The notes beneath the pieces are model-generated. The model searched no databases, was not told the origin of the DNA, and saw nothing but the letters and a program-made list of their open reading frames with translations. From Gordonia humi (GTDB taxonomy: Bacteria > Actinomycetota > Actinomycetes > Mycobacteriales > Mycobacteriaceae): a stretch of 64,000 nt of DNA. How positions within the stretch are numbered: the first letter of the stretch is position 1; every line of letters starts with the position of its first letter. The position numbers and the translations under genes are program-made. The stretch covers positions 62,001-126,000 of the forward strand of contig NZ_JACIFP010000001.1 in the NCBI RefSeq assembly GCF_014197435.1, given 5' to 3'. This document shows positions 45,940 through 54,336 of the stretch, one piece after another.

Positions 45940-46744
45940 TCGCGAGCACCTCGTGTCCGTCGGCCGACCAGCCGGCCAGCACGTCTTCGGACTCGAGCAC
46001 TCGCCCGGTCACCTGCTCCGGGGTCGCGGCGCCGAGGATCACCGCGGCTCGGCCCATGACGTCCGGCTTCTCGGCGTTCGGGTCGTCGGCCTTCAGGACA
46101 CCGTGGAACACGGGCCCCGGAGTCGCGACCAGTCGAGACGGACGCAGCGCGTTCACCGCTATGCCGTCGTCGTACACCTCCGCCGCGAAGCCCGTGGTGA
46201 GTCGGTCGAGAGCCGCTTTGATCATGCCGTACACGGTGGTCGTGCCCTTCGCGTTAAACCGCGACGGCGGCATCTCCGGATGCTTCGACTCCCACGACGT
46301 GATGTTGATGATCGAGCCGGTGCCGCGGTCCCGCATAGCCGGCAGCACCAGCTGTGTGAGGTGCAGCGGTGCGGCCACCTGAATGTCGTACATGAGCCGC
46401 ACTCGACTCGGCTTGAGTTCGGCGCCCGCTTGAAAGAAGGTGACCGCGGCATTGTTGACCAGGATGTCGACCTTGCCGAAGTGCTCGACCGCCTCGTCGA
46501 CGATGCGCTGCCTGTCCACCTCGCTCGTGAGGTCGGCGACGATCGTGTGCACGCGACCGCCGGCCGCGACCACGGCGGCAGCGGTCTCCTCCAGGGTGCC
46601 CGGCAATTTGCCCGGCTGGTCGTTGCTCGAGCGTGCCGTGATGACCACGTCGGCGCCCGCTCGCCCGAGTTCTTCGGCGATCGACGCACCGATCCCACGA
46701 CTGGCGCCGGTGATGAGTGCGACTCTGCCCGTCAGAATTCCCAT
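45932..46744 (-). CDS. Short-chain dehydrogenase/reductase
   Basis: A 270-residue SDR and the first gene of the six-gene operon. TGASRGIG, NNAAVTFF, catalytic Ser in ITSWES and the Y-G-M-I-K pair are visible; the insert RSSNDQPGKLPGTLEETAAAV is typical of a subgroup acting on hydroxyacyl-CoA or cyclic alcohols. GGAGA lies six bases before the ATG and a palindrome just upstream may bind MarR. The specific reaction is unknown. Confidence 0.86.
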   Translation of the reverse strand: MGILTGRVALITGASRGIGASIAEELGRAGADVVITARSSNDQPGKLPGTLEETAAAVVAAGGRVHTIVADLTSEVDRQRIVDEAVEHFGKVDILVNNAAVTFFQAGAELKPSRVRLMYDIQVAAPLHLTQLVLPAMRDRGTGSIINITSWESKHPEMPPSRFNAKGTTTVYGMIKAALDRLTTGFAAEVYDDGIAVNALRPSRLVATPGPVFHGVLKADDPNAEKPDVMGRAAVILGAATPEQVTGRVLESEDVLAGWSADGHEVLANV

Positions 46745-46756
46745 GTGAACTCTCCT

Positions 46757-46768
46757 TATTGCTCAATA
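46757..46768. promoter_or_regulatory. TATTGCTCAATA palindrome, candidate MarR operator
   Basis: A perfect 5-2-5 palindrome only two bases upstream of the ribosome site of the SDR gene at 46744 and 50 bp from the MarR stop. MarR sites often contain TTG...CAA half-sites of this kind. Confidence 0.5.
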
Positions 46769-46817
46769 GAAGTCGGTGTGGCCCTCCGGCGAATCGGATC
46801 GATCCGCCGGACGTCGG

Positions 46818-47366
46818 CTATGTCAGTTCGCGCCTACGCGGACGAGGCGGTCGGTGTGGAACGTCCGGCCAGATGCTCGGATCCAGTCGCGCCAAGCGCC
46901 AGAGCAGCGGCGCCGCCGCCACGATGGAAGCGATCTCCTGGGCGCTCAGCTCGTCCAGCCGCTCGGCCAGAAGCGCGTCGCGCGCTGCGATCGACGCACG
47001 CAGTCGGACCCGCCCCTCGTCGGTGATGACCACGAACACGCGTCGCCGATCATCGCCGTGATCGTCGACTCGGCGAACGAGCCGATGCCGCTCCAGCCGT
47101 TGGACCACTTCGGTCATGCTCGATACCGCCCGTTCCTGGGCTGCGGCCAGTTCGGTGACGCTCTTGGGCTCGCCGACAGAGAGCTGACTGAGCGTCTGCG
47201 CTTGGGCCGACGGCAGCGCCCGCTCGCGTCCGGCGTTGCGGAGGGTGTCGGCGAGAATCGTGATCGGCACACGGATCATCGCCGCGACAGCATCGACGGT
47301 GAGCGCGTCACCGTCTGCCTCGAGAATCACGCTGGACCTCCTCGAATGGTTCGGCATCCGAGCCAT
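46818..47366 (-). CDS. MarR-family transcriptional regulator
   Basis: A 182-residue winged-helix regulator. The recognition region is SQLSVGEPKSVTELAAAQERAVSSMTEVVQRLERHRLVRR, and the wing has DDRRRVFVVITDEGRVRL. ATG 47366 is chosen because the longer in-frame start runs back into the hairpin; ATG 47357 is also possible. It lies directly upstream of the SDR/CoA-transferase operon on the same strand and probably represses it in the absence of a pathway intermediate. Confidence 0.84.
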   Translation of the reverse strand: MARMPNHSRRSSVILEADGDALTVDAVAAMIRVPITILADTLRNAGRERALPSAQAQTLSQLSVGEPKSVTELAAAQERAVSSMTEVVQRLERHRLVRRVDDHGDDRRRVFVVITDEGRVRLRASIAARDALLAERLDELSAQEIASIVAAAPLLWRLARLDPSIWPDVPHRPPRPRRRELT

Positions 47367-47394
47367 GTTTCCGCCAAATTTTTTTCGCCCCGAG

Positions 47395-47437
47395 CCGTTC
47401 CCCGGGGTGACGCGCATCCACGTCACCCGGGAAACGG
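47395..47437 (-). terminator. Long hairpin between ferredoxin and marR
   Basis: An 18-nt arm (47395-47412) and a 17-nt arm (47421-47437) pair almost perfectly (CCGTT...GGGTGACG) with an eight-base loop, beginning 11 bp after the ferredoxin stop. It probably ends the reductase-ferredoxin transcript. Confidence 0.6.
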
Positions 47438-47448
47438 TTCGGTCGCCG

Positions 47449-47784
47449 TCAGTCCTCTTCGGGCGCGACCGTCACCGTCGCTCCGTCAAGCGCCTCGCGC
47501 GCGTCCACCTGGCACGACAGTCGCGACCGGTTCGCGTCGTAGTGTTCGGACTCCTCGAGAAGCTCGAGTTCGTCCTCGCTGCGCTCGCCGAGTTCGTCGA
47601 CGATGCTCTTATCGAGGAAGACGTGGCAAGTCGCGCACGACGCGGTTCCTCCGCACGAGGCGAGCACCTCGAAGTCGTTGTCGCGAAGCGTCTCCATGAG
47701 CGTCTGCCCCGGTTCCCATTCGACGCTGCGGGATGCGCCGTCACGGTCGACGACGTTGATCACGGTCTGTGTTGCGGTAGTCAT
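47449..47784 (-). CDS. 2Fe-2S ferredoxin, adrenodoxin/putidaredoxin type
   Basis: A 111-residue ferredoxin. The cluster ligands lie in SCGGTASCATCHVF (Cx5CxxC) and in SRLSCQVD further on. Ferredoxins of this type carry electrons from an FAD reductase to a class I P450. The reductase gene is 31 bp upstream and the only P450 in the window is 7 kb away, so a three-part P450 system is likely. ATG 47784 is preferred over the longer frame, which overlaps the reductase. Confidence 0.9.
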   Translation of the reverse strand: MTTATQTVINVVDRDGASRSVEWEPGQTLMETLRDNDFEVLASCGGTASCATCHVFLDKSIVDELGERSEDELELLEESEHYDANRSRLSCQVDAREALDGATVTVAPEED

Positions 47785-47815
47785 GGGCTGCCTTTCGTGT
47801 GAGGTCTCGTCGTGG

Positions 47816-49054
47816 TCAGAGTGTTGAGGTCTGCGGGGCCGGTATCGCCTCGCCGAGCTTGATCGAGACGTCGGCCGCCGCGTCGACGTCGATCGGTGTC
47901 GCACGTGCGATCAGCTTCTTTCCAGCGGTGAAGTCGCTGAGCGATCCGACGGTGTCGAGCGCCGCCAGGCGACCGTCGCGCACGTAGAGCACCGTGCAGC
48001 GGCCGTCGGCGAATCTGCCTCGCAGAACTATCTGGTCGTCGGGACGCCGCAGCCCCGCGGTCTGCAGGCGGACCCCGTGCTGGATCGTCCAGAACCACGG
48101 AACCTCGTCCTTGCCCCTCGCCGATCCCATGATGCTGTTCGCCGCGTTCGTCGCCTGTGCCTGCGCGCTCTGGATGCTCTCCAAACGGCGGTCCACTCCG
48201 GCCTCCGCATCGACCAGACGTGTCGCGTCCCCGCACGCGTACACGTCCGGATCAGAGGTTCGCGAGTCCGCGTCGACGATGATTCCGTCACGCACGTCGA
48301 GTCCGGCGGCCTCCGCGAGGTGGTGATTCGGCACCACGCCGATACCGGCGACCACGACATCGGCGGGGTACGACGAGCCGTCTGCGGTCATCACCGACTC
48401 GACGTGTCCGTCTCCGGAGATCGCAGTGACCTCCGCGCCGAACACGAACCGGGTGCCGTGCTCGGTGTGGAGCCGTTCGAAGAACGCCGATACCGGGTGG
48501 GACGTCACTCTGCTCATCACCCGATCCGCGTACTCCAGAACCGTCGTCTCACAACCGATCACGGCAGCCGCGGCCGCGACCTCGAGGCCGATGTAACCGG
48601 CTCCGACGATCACCACTCGGCGCCCGGGCCGTAGAGCGTCCCGGAGCGCGACCGCGTCGTCGCGCGTCTTGAGAAGATGCACTCCAGTCAGCGATCCACC
48701 AGGAATCCGCAGGGCCCGAGGCGCCGATCCCGGCGCGAGGATCAGTTTGGTGTAAGCGATCGATCGACCGCCCGCGATGTGCACGAGATGAGCTCGACGG
48801 TCGATCGACTCGACCCGGCCGTGCACTCGTTCGATCGACTTGTCCGCGAAGAACTGCTCCTTCCGCAACGGCGGTATCGAAGCGTCTCCCTGTCCTTCGG
48901 CCTTGAGGAAGTCCTTGCTCAAGGGAGGGCGTTCGTACGTCTCGCCGCTCTGTTCGTCGATCACCACGACGCGACCCGGCCAGGCCGCCAACCGGACTGC
49001 GGCATGGACTCCCGCGTGACCTGCTCCGACGATCACGACGACGTCTTCGAGCAT
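47816..49054 (-). CDS. FAD-dependent ferredoxin reductase (putidaredoxin-reductase type)
   Basis: A 412-residue pyridine nucleotide-disulfide-fold reductase without redox cysteines. FAD binding is at VVVIVGAGHAGVHAAVRLAAWPG, NAD(P)H binding at VVIVGAGYIGLEVAAAAAVIG, and PDVYACGDATR is the second FAD motif. Such enzymes pass electrons from NADH to a 2Fe-2S ferredoxin. ATG 49054 is chosen, with AAGGAAG upstream; a 25-residue longer start is possible. It is cotranscribed with the ferredoxin. Confidence 0.88.
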   Translation of the reverse strand: MLEDVVVIVGAGHAGVHAAVRLAAWPGRVVVIDEQSGETYERPPLSKDFLKAEGQGDASIPPLRKEQFFADKSIERVHGRVESIDRRAHLVHIAGGRSIAYTKLILAPGSAPRALRIPGGSLTGVHLLKTRDDAVALRDALRPGRRVVIVGAGYIGLEVAAAAAVIGCETTVLEYADRVMSRVTSHPVSAFFERLHTEHGTRFVFGAEVTAISGDGHVESVMTADGSSYPADVVVAGIGVVPNHHLAEAAGLDVRDGIIVDADSRTSDPDVYACGDATRLVDAEAGVDRRLESIQSAQAQATNAANSIMGSARGKDEVPWFWTIQHGVRLQTAGLRRPDDQIVLRGRFADGRCTVLYVRDGRLAALDTVGSLSDFTAGKKLIARATPIDVDAAADVSIKLGEAIPAPQTSTL

Positions 49055-49156
49055 CTCGGTCTCACTTCCTTCCAGTCTGGAGTGATGGACACCACTCATG
49101 CTTGCAGTCATGGCGGTCGGCACAGTCATGACTTTCGGTGAACGAAAACGTGCACG

Positions 49157-49813
49157 TCAGCCTGCCGATCCATGACCGTCACGGCGCGGTTTCGGAGCGA
49201 TCCACAGCCCCGTGGCACGTGCACAGACCTGCCCGCCGGCGACGATCTCGCCTTCGGCGAAGGTCTTGCGGCCCTCGGCTTCGACGACGCGGCCGACGAT
49301 GCGCAGTTCTTCGAACAGGGGGACCGGACGCTCGTACGTCACGGTCAGTTCACGCGTGAAACTGATTCCCGTCGACGCGTGACGAACCGCATACCAGAGC
49401 ACGTCGTCGAGCAGGACTCCGACGTAGCCCCCGTGCAGCATGTTGCGCGGGCCCTGATACTGCAACGGCAGAGTCACCCGGAACTCGCACTCGTCACCAT
49501 CGCTGACATGAGTCAGCGGCGGAGCGAGTGGATTGCGTTGACTCAGCACGGGATTCGTGAACATCCGCACTCGCCCCCGATGGTCCAGCCTCGGGGGATG
49601 CACCGGAACCCGATCCCGCAGAGCGGCCGGATCCTCGAGTGCCCACTGCACGGATCGAACCTCCGCGGCGACCACGGACCGCAGGTCGTCACCGGTCTCC
49701 CGCAGGAGACCGGCGGAGAGACGGCGACACACCTCGGCGACATACTCCGCCAACGCACTGTCCTCCGACGATTCCGGGGCGGGCCGGCTATCGACATCGA
49801 GCAAGTCGCTCAT
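49157..49813 (-). CDS. Hotdog-fold thioesterase (PaaI-like)
   Basis: A 218-residue protein. The core is NMLHGGYVGVLLDDVLWYAV, followed by SFTRELTVTYERPVPLFEELRIVGRVVEAEGRKTFAEGEI, a PaaI/4HBT hotdog pattern. It should hydrolyse an acyl-CoA, perhaps to recover CoA from dead-end intermediates. AGGAG lies five bases before ATG 49813. It is divergent from the ABC transporter operon and 102 bp ahead of the ferredoxin reductase. Confidence 0.8.
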   Translation of the reverse strand: MSDLLDVDSRPAPESSEDSALAEYVAEVCRRLSAGLLRETGDDLRSVVAAEVRSVQWALEDPAALRDRVPVHPPRLDHRGRVRMFTNPVLSQRNPLAPPLTHVSDGDECEFRVTLPLQYQGPRNMLHGGYVGVLLDDVLWYAVRHASTGISFTRELTVTYERPVPLFEELRIVGRVVEAEGRKTFAEGEIVAGGQVCARATGLWIAPKPRRDGHGSAG

Positions 49814-49840
49814 CGTCACTCCTGTCACATAAAGGTCGAA

Positions 49841-49889
49841 CCAATTGGGTAGTGCCGCCAGCCTATGCCATTCCGATTGGTATGACCAA
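49841..49889. promoter_or_regulatory. CCAATTGG and TTGGTATGACCAA palindromes in divergent promoter
   Basis: CCAATTGG (49841-49848) and TTGGT-ATG-ACCAA (49877-49889, perfect 5-3-5) lie between the thioesterase and ABC operons. The second matches the TGGTNNNACCA element upstream of the MFS gene. This suggests one regulator for both uptake systems. Confidence 0.55.
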
Positions 49890-50023
49890 CAAACCTATTG
49901 ACGTTGAGTGTGATTTAAGTCATGATCGACTGACGCCCGCACAGCCACGTCTGGCACGCCGAACAACAGCGACAGACACGCGGATCGCACAGTCGCCCGC
50001 CCCTCACACGAGAGAGACCGCCG

Positions 50024-50839
50024 ATGCCCCAGCAGTCGCCCACACCGGCTACCGACTCCGGCCCCGCCCCTGGAATCACGATCACCGATCTGGTCAAGAC
50101 GTTCGAGACCCCCGACGGCGTCGTCACCGCCGTCGACAACGTCAGCCTCCACGTTCCCGAAGGCTCGTTCTTCACCATCGTCGGACCGAGCGGATGCGGG
50201 AAGACCACGATCATCCGCATGCTCGCAGGCCTGGAGGACCCGACGTCCGGCCAGATGGACATCAGGAAGTCGTCCGACGACGGCCCTGTCACGAACTCGA
50301 TGGTGTTCCAAGGCGATTCACTGTTTCCTTGGATGACGGTCTGGGACAACGCCGCATACGGCCTTCACATGCGCCACGCACCGAAGTCCGAGATCCGCGA
50401 TCAGGTCGGCCACTATCTCGACAAGACCGGACTCACCCGGTTCGCGAAGGCGTACCCGCACCAGTTGTCCGGCGGAATGCGTCAACGGGTGTCCATCGCC
50501 CGCGCCTTCGCCAACGACCCGGACGTCTTCTACATGGATGAGCCGTTCTCCGCACTGGACGAGCAGAACAAGACGATTCTGCAAGAAGAGCTGCTCCGCA
50601 CCTGGGAGGAGAGCCGCAAGACGGTCATCTTCATCACCCACAGCGTCGACGAGGCCGTGACTCTCGGCGACCAGGTGATGATCATGACCGGGCGTCCCGG
50701 CCGAGTGAAGCAGTTGGTGGACGTCCCGTTCGACAGGCCGCGGAGCGTTCTGGAACTACGACGGCAGCCCGAGTACGGCGAGATGATCTACGACATCTGG
50801 GGATCTCTGAAGGACGAAGTCGGCGGAGCCGCAGCATGA
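50024..50839 (+). CDS. ABC transporter ATPase, nitrate/sulfonate/taurine type
   Basis: A 271-residue ATPase with Walker A GPSGCGKTT (54-62), Q-loop QGDSLFPWMTVWDN, signature LSGGMRQR and Walker B VFYMDEPF. This is the SsuB/TauB/NrtD subgroup, which energises uptake of sulfonates, nitrate, thiamine precursors or aromatic acids. Its stop codon overlaps an ATG (50836) that appears to be the original permease start, now cut off by an IS30 element. Confidence 0.9.
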   Translation: MPQQSPTPATDSGPAPGITITDLVKTFETPDGVVTAVDNVSLHVPEGSFFTIVGPSGCGKTTIIRMLAGLEDPTSGQMDIRKSSDDGPVTNSMVFQGDSLFPWMTVWDNAAYGLHMRHAPKSEIRDQVGHYLDKTGLTRFAKAYPHQLSGGMRQRVSIARAFANDPDVFYMDEPFSALDEQNKTILQEELLRTWEESRKTVIFITHSVDEAVTLGDQVMIMTGRPGRVKQLVDVPFDRPRSVLELRRQPEYGEMIYDIWGSLKDEVGGAAA

Positions 50840-50866
50840 GCGCCCCCGCTACGCCGGCGGGTTATA

Positions 50867-50884
50867 GCGATCCCCGCAACACCT
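50867..50884. repeat. IS30 left inverted repeat
   Basis: GCGATCCCCGCAACACCT; matches the complement of 52289-52306 at 15 of 18 positions. Confidence 0.75.
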
Positions 50885-50909
50885 TGAACTTCAAGGAGTT
50901 GCGGGGATC

Positions 50910-52283
50910 GTGTCGTTCAATGAGTTGAAAGAGATGTTTCTTGAGACGCTGAGGTGTTCGGACATCGGGATCTCAGCCGCCGCTCGCGAGGTCGGTGTCA
51001 ACCGGAACACCGCGTACGGGTGGGCGCGACGGGCCGGGATCCGTGGACGTGGGGTCAGGGGGAACGGCCCTCACCCTCGTAAGTCTGAGTACGTGCAACT
51101 ACGCGCCGATGGCATGTCACAGTCAGAAGCAGCGGCCAGAGTGGGCGTCAACGTGCGCTCAGCGAGGGACTGGGACCAGGGTGTCCGGCATGTGAGTAAC
51201 TCCCGTATCTATCCCGATGGCACCGTGATCGATTACAACACCGGTATGACTATGCAGGTAGAAGTTCCCGCCCTGCCAGCGGTGGAGGCCGTGCTCCATC
51301 CCCGGTATCTCTCGCTCGAGGAGCGGGAGACGATCGCTGACCTGTATCGCAGTGGCATGAGCCTGCGAGCGATCGGTCGCGTGCTGGGAAGACCTGCCTC
51401 GACGATCAAGCGTGAGCTCGATGCTCGTTCTGAGGACGGCCGCTATCAGCCCTACCTCGCCCATCGCGCCTGGGCAGCGTCGAGGTCCAGGCCGAAGTCC
51501 TCGAAGCTCGTCACCCACGTGTCGTTGCGGGAGTACGTGCAGGAGAAGCTGTCGGTGCGGTGGTCGCCGGAGCAGATCAGCCACACTCTGAGGAAGGAGT
51601 TTCCCGACGACGAGAGTATGAGAGTGAGCCCGGAGACGATCTATCAGGCGTTGTACGTCCAGGCACGCGGTGGGCTCAAGCGTGAGGTCGCGGAGACACT
51701 GCGGACCGGGAGGACACGCCGGAAGCCGCGCAAGCATCCCGGCCAGCGCATGTCCAGGTTCATCGACGAGATGGTGATGATTTCGAAGCGGCCGCCCGAG
51801 ATCGAGGACCGCGCGGTGCCTGGCCATTGGGAAGGTGATCTGATCGTCGGGCCAGGCAGTGCTTCGGCGATCGTGACGCTGGTGGAGCGAACGACTCGAT
51901 ACGTGCTCCTGGGGCATCTGCCCGGCGGGCACACCGCCGGGGAAGTCCGTGACGTGCTCATCGGGTTGATCGGTACGCTGCCTGAGCATCTGCGGGGGTC
52001 ACTGACCTGGGACCAGGGCGCCGAGATGGCAGCGCATAGGCAGTTCAGCATCGCGACTGGGGTTCCGGTCTATTTCTGTGATCCGCACTCACCCTGGCAG
52101 CGGGGCAGCAACGAGAACACAAACGGGCTTCTGCGCCAGTACTTCCCGAAGAGCACGGACCTGCGGCCGTACGGGTCTGAAGACCTTGAGCACGTCGCTC
52201 AAGAGCTCAATGGTCGTCCACGCAAAACGCTCGGCTGGGATACCCCAGCCGAGCGTCTGCGTGATCTACTGATGATGCCTTAA
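50910..52283 (+). CDS. IS30-family transposase
   Basis: A 457-residue DDE transposase. An N-terminal helix-turn-helix region (ISAAAREVGVNRNTAYGWARRAG) precedes a second one, LSLEERETIADLYRSGMSLRAIGRVLGRPASTIKREL. The catalytic region shows GHWEGDLIVGPG, LTWDQGAEMAAHR and QRGSNENTNGLLRQYFPK, giving the D-D-E set. It appears full length. The start is a GTG. Confidence 0.93.
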   Translation: MSFNELKEMFLETLRCSDIGISAAAREVGVNRNTAYGWARRAGIRGRGVRGNGPHPRKSEYVQLRADGMSQSEAAARVGVNVRSARDWDQGVRHVSNSRIYPDGTVIDYNTGMTMQVEVPALPAVEAVLHPRYLSLEERETIADLYRSGMSLRAIGRVLGRPASTIKRELDARSEDGRYQPYLAHRAWAASRSRPKSSKLVTHVSLREYVQEKLSVRWSPEQISHTLRKEFPDDESMRVSPETIYQALYVQARGGLKREVAETLRTGRTRRKPRKHPGQRMSRFIDEMVMISKRPPEIEDRAVPGHWEGDLIVGPGSASAIVTLVERTTRYVLLGHLPGGHTAGEVRDVLIGLIGTLPEHLRGSLTWDQGAEMAAHRQFSIATGVPVYFCDPHSPWQRGSNENTNGLLRQYFPKSTDLRPYGSEDLEHVAQELNGRPRKTLGWDTPAERLRDLLMMP

Positions 52284-52288
52284 CCATC

Positions 52289-52306
52289 AGGTGTTGCGAG
52301 GACCCC
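52289..52306. repeat. IS30 right inverted repeat
   Basis: AGGTGTTGCGAGGACCCC, partner of 50867-50884. Confidence 0.75.
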
Positions 52307-52340
52307 TAGAAACTGCCCGCCCCGTACGGGAGCACACCAC

Positions 52341-53153
52341 GTGTCCGCCGAACCGACGAAGAAGGCACGCAGGCCACGACGGAGCATCGGTCAGCGGTTG
52401 GGATCCGAGCGCGCACTGGCCGTCCTCGCCCCGGTCGGACTACTCGTCGTCTGGGAGATCCTCGTCCGTGTCGGCATTCTGAACTCCCAGTTCTTCCCCG
52501 CACCGACCACGATCTTCGACGAGTTCCTTCGACTCGCAGGCAACGGTGCACTCCTGGACACCACCGTGATCAGTCTCCGACGACTCGCCGTCGGGTTCGT
52601 CCTCGGTGCGGTGCCCGCCGTGATCATCGGTATCGCGATGGGACTGAACCGGTGGGTGCGCAACATCGCGGACCCGCTCATCGCCGCCCTCTACCCGATC
52701 CCGAAGAGTGCGATCTTCCCGCTCCTGCTCATCATCTTCGGCCTCGGCGAATCGTCGAAGATCGCCGTCGTCGTCATCGGAGTCTTCTTTCCCGTCGTCG
52801 TGAACACCGCCGCAGGCGTCCTCGGCATCCCGAAGATCTACCACGATGTCGCGAAGAACTTCGGAGCGAGTCGGCTTCAGGTGTTCCGAACCGTCGCCCT
52901 GCCCGGTGCCACGCCCCTGATCATCGCCGGAATGAAGCTCGGCATCGGCATGGCGCTGATGTTGATCGTCATCGCCGAGATGCTCGGCGGCACCGACGGT
53001 CTCGGTTTCATGATCTGGAACTCGTGGTCGACCTTCCAAGTCGAGACCATGTATGTCGCGTTGGTCCTCATCTCCGTCCTCGGCGTCGTCCTCACCTACC
53101 TGCTGACGGAGATCGAACGTCTCCTCACCCCGTGGAACCGATCCACCCACTGA
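52341..53153 (+). CDS. ABC transporter permease, 5' end disrupted by IS30
   Basis: A 270-residue inner-membrane permease of the SsuC/TauC type with about six membrane segments. The EAA loop is recognisable as FGASRLQVFRTVALPGATPLIIAGMKLGIG. The GTG at 52341 with GGGAG at 52328-52332 can still start translation. The sequence between the element and this GTG has no stop in frame and joins, after removal of the element, to MSAPATPAG from ATG 50836. The original protein was therefore probably about 21 residues longer and coupled to the ATPase. The loss is confined to the cytoplasmic N terminus, so function may survive. Confidence 0.83.
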   Translation: MSAEPTKKARRPRRSIGQRLGSERALAVLAPVGLLVVWEILVRVGILNSQFFPAPTTIFDEFLRLAGNGALLDTTVISLRRLAVGFVLGAVPAVIIGIAMGLNRWVRNIADPLIAALYPIPKSAIFPLLLIIFGLGESSKIAVVVIGVFFPVVVNTAAGVLGIPKIYHDVAKNFGASRLQVFRTVALPGATPLIIAGMKLGIGMALMLIVIAEMLGGTDGLGFMIWNSWSTFQVETMYVALVLISVLGVVLTYLLTEIERLLTPWNRSTH

Positions 53154-53183
53154 TCCGTCAAATTCGTCCGAAAGGTGCCATCG

Positions 53184-54269
53184 ATGCCATCACTCACGAC
53201 GTTTCGATCGTCTCTGAAGAGACGTGTCCCTCGCCGACGCCTCGTCCGCACTGCCGGAGTCTTCATCGCCGCTGCTTCCATCGTCGGCCTGACCGCATGC
53301 GGTTCGAGCGATGACGATTCGGGAACCGTGACATTGGGACACGCGGCCGGGTTGTCGAATGCCCCCTTGTACATCGCGCTGGACCGAGGATACTTCCAAG
53401 ACGAGGGCCTCACCGTCGATCTCAAGGCGTTCAAGTCCGGCGGCGACATGGTCGCACCGCTGTCCTCAGGACAGCTGGACGCCGGTACCGGAGCCCCGGG
53501 AGCCGGGTTGTTCAACGCGATCGGACGAGGCCTGGGCATCCGGCTCGTCGCAGACACCGGCCAGCTCAGAGACGGCACCAAGTACTCCTGCCTGCTCGTC
53601 GACAAGAAGTTGGTGGACAGCGGCCGGTACAAGTCCATCGCGGACCTGAAGGGCGAACGCCTCGGACTGTACGCGGACGGCACGTCGACCACCCTGTGGT
53701 TCGACAAGGCGTTGGCGTCGGCGGGACTCGAGCGCTCGGACGTCCAGGCCAACTATCTCAGCGGCCCCGATCAAGCCATCGGTCTGGAGAACGGTTCGAT
53801 CGATGCGACGAACGTAGCGGAGCCTTATGCCACCAAGCTGGTCGACGAGGGAACCGCGGTCAGAGTCGCCTGCGGCGGCGACTTCTATCCAGGTCAACAG
53901 CTGGGCGCCATCATGTACGGCACCGACTTCTCCGAGAAGAACCCGGACGGAGCCGTCTCGTTCATGAAGGCCTACCTCCGCGGGGTCGCCGACTTCCGGG
54001 CGTCGGTGTCCGACGGACACATTCAAGGCGCCGATTCGGACGAGATAGTCCAGATCGTCGCCAAATACACCGAACTCGACCCCGAACTCATCGCCAAGAC
54101 GTTCGTCGCGCCGGTGGACCCGAACGGCGCTCTGAACGCCGAGGGGCTCGCCGACGACATCGAGACCTACCGCAAGGCGGGACTGATCGAGAACAGCGGT
54201 CTCACGGTCGACGACGTCGTCGACACCTCCTTCGTGGAGAAGGCCGCCGCGGCGATGCCGTCCAAGTAG
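53184..54269 (+). CDS. ABC transporter substrate-binding lipoprotein (NMT1/SsuA type)
   Basis: A 361-residue exported protein. An Arg-rich start (RSSLKRRVPRRRLVR), hydrophobic segment and lipobox LTAC at about residue 36-39 make it a lipoprotein. The mature part has GHAAGLSNAPLYIALDRGYFQDEGLTV, typical of NMT1/THI5-like and SsuA binding proteins, and GLYADGTSTTLWFDKAL. ATG 53184 has AAAGG eight bases upstream. It follows the permease by 30 bp. The ligand is unknown; the enzymes nearby suggest an organic pathway substrate rather than nitrate. Confidence 0.85.
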   Translation: MPSLTTFRSSLKRRVPRRRLVRTAGVFIAAASIVGLTACGSSDDDSGTVTLGHAAGLSNAPLYIALDRGYFQDEGLTVDLKAFKSGGDMVAPLSSGQLDAGTGAPGAGLFNAIGRGLGIRLVADTGQLRDGTKYSCLLVDKKLVDSGRYKSIADLKGERLGLYADGTSTTLWFDKALASAGLERSDVQANYLSGPDQAIGLENGSIDATNVAEPYATKLVDEGTAVRVACGGDFYPGQQLGAIMYGTDFSEKNPDGAVSFMKAYLRGVADFRASVSDGHIQGADSDEIVQIVAKYTELDPELIAKTFVAPVDPNGALNAEGLADDIETYRKAGLIENSGLTVDDVVDTSFVEKAAAAMPSK

Positions 54270-54282
54270 CAGTCGATTCGGC

Positions 54283-54313
54283 GACCGCGGACGGGGCGTC
54301 CCGTCCGCGGTCG
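54283..54313 (+). terminator. 13-bp hairpin after the binding-protein gene
   Basis: CGACCGCGGACGG (54283-54295) pairs exactly with 54301-54313. It lies between the lipoprotein and alcohol dehydrogenase genes and may lower downstream expression relative to the binding protein, a common arrangement in ABC operons. Confidence 0.55.
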
Positions 54314-54336
54314 TCGTGCGCACCAGAGAGGAACGC

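Larger units (their letters stand above)
50867..52306 (+). mobile_element. IS30-family insertion sequence in the ABC transporter operon
   Basis: A 1440-bp element with 18-bp imperfect inverted ends (15 of 18 match) and one transposase gene. TA (or TAG if the left end is one base later) is repeated on both sides, a target duplication of the size IS30 makes. It sits 27 bp past the ATPase stop. Removing it and one TA restores an open frame from ATG 50836 into the permease gene. Confidence 0.88.
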
